A DNA stretch of 56,798 nt from Chloroflexota bacterium. Lineage in GTDB: Bacteria; Chloroflexota; Anaerolineae; UBA4142. Position numbers and translations under genes: made by a program. Position 1 is the first letter of the stretch, and each line of letters begins with the position of its first letter. This document shows, in pieces, positions 56,664-56,798 of the stretch. The stretch lies in NCBI GenBank assembly GCA_016215025.1, contig JACRMI010000022.1, positions 1 to 56,798 of the forward strand. The letters run 5' to 3'. Under the pieces are notes generated by a model that made no database searches, was not told where the DNA came from, and saw only the letters and a list, made by a program, of their open reading frames with translations.

Positions 56664-56798
56664 TGGACCCAAGAATTCGGACACAAAATGCAGGTGAAAT
56701 AGGGTGGTAAAATGCCACCATGCGAAAACATTATTCTGACACGTTCAAAGCCGAAGTGGTGCTCGAACTTCTGAAAGAAGAAAAGTCCGTTGCTCAGA
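56664..56798 (+). mobile_element. Left end of an IS3-family insertion sequence (cut by the window)
   Basis: The transposase gene begins at 56720. The sequence TGGACCCAAGAATTCGGACA from 56664 looks like an IS3-family terminal repeat, but the right end is outside the window, so the boundary is tentative. Confidence 0.6.
56720..56798 (+). CDS. IS3-family transposase OrfA (partial)
   Basis: Twenty-six codons are visible: MRKHYSDTFKAEVVLELLKE and on, the typical helix-turn-helix start of IS3-family OrfA (transposase_8 type), where a basic, Phe-Lys-containing stretch precedes the first helix. The gene runs off the right edge. In IS3 elements OrfA is joined to OrfB by frameshifting to give the active transposase. 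Confidence 0.8.
   Translation, partial: MRKHYSDTFKAEVVLELLKEEKSVAQ

Overview
The window is bacterial DNA of moderate-to-high GC. The best guess for the host is Chloroflexota, close to Anaerolineae. The grounds are the style of the genes, not a phylogenetic marker: lipoproteins and secreted proteins with long Thr/Pro/Ser linkers, a DUF5667-like membrane protein, and abundant intergenic palindromes. No rRNA or tRNA gene was seen.

Layout. (1) 1-1226: an attC-like palindrome and a SIMPL-domain gene with a structured leader. (2) 29109 down to 1227: about 27 co-oriented minus-strand genes for anaerobic aromatic metabolism. In transcription order these are a PaaX-family regulator, 6-oxocyclohexenecarbonyl-CoA hydrolase (oah/bamA), a short-chain dehydrogenase (SDR), thiolase, a small membrane protein, dienoyl-CoA hydratase, ATP-dependent benzoyl-CoA reductase (bzdNOPQ), a coupled 78-aa protein, a second SDR and an amidohydrolase. 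They are followed by two arylpyruvate (indolepyruvate) ferredoxin oxidoreductase pairs, two phenylacetate-CoA ligases, a thioesterase, a five-gene Liv-type ABC importer, and a LeuA-like/LeuC-like pair. (3) 29626-37013, plus strand: enoyl-CoA hydratase, then an acyl-CoA dehydrogenase, FixC, FixX and EtfBA module behind a perfect consensus promoter, interrupted by a nuclease-like gene and a Doc-type toxin-antitoxin pair. (4) 37086-44271: adenylate cyclase, an IclR regulator with an evident operator, and hcrC-hcrA-hcrB for 4-hydroxybenzoyl-CoA reductase. (5) 44317-54865: ion channel, glutaconate-type CoA-transferase, OpgC-like acyltransferase plus class A PBP, MoxR ATPase and gamma-glutamyltransferase. 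(6) 54866-56798: a DUF5667-like repeat protein and the start of an IS3-family element.

How it fits together (inference from families). The Liv importer brings in aromatic or amino acids. Arylpyruvates or arylacetates become CoA thioesters through Ior and PaaK, and Ior also yields reduced ferredoxin. HcrABC removes the para-hydroxyl of 4-hydroxybenzoyl-CoA. BzdNOPQ reduces benzoyl-CoA, and Dch, an SDR and Oah open the ring to a pimelyl-CoA derivative. Thiolase, hydratase and acyl-CoA dehydrogenase then carry out beta-oxidation, with electrons leaving through Etf/FixCX. The usual zinc-dependent 6-hydroxycyclohexenecarbonyl-CoA dehydrogenase, a LeuD partner and the phenylacetyl-CoA oxidising enzyme are not in the window.

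The most unusual signal is not a gene. Many intergenic gaps are filled by inverted-symmetric arrays of 7-nt words (in places 8 or 9 nt). Each locus has its own word, and the arrays often run from the stop codon of one gene to the start of the next. Related insertions sit in frame inside three coding sequences (gamma-glutamyltransferase, hcrA, CoA-transferase beta).
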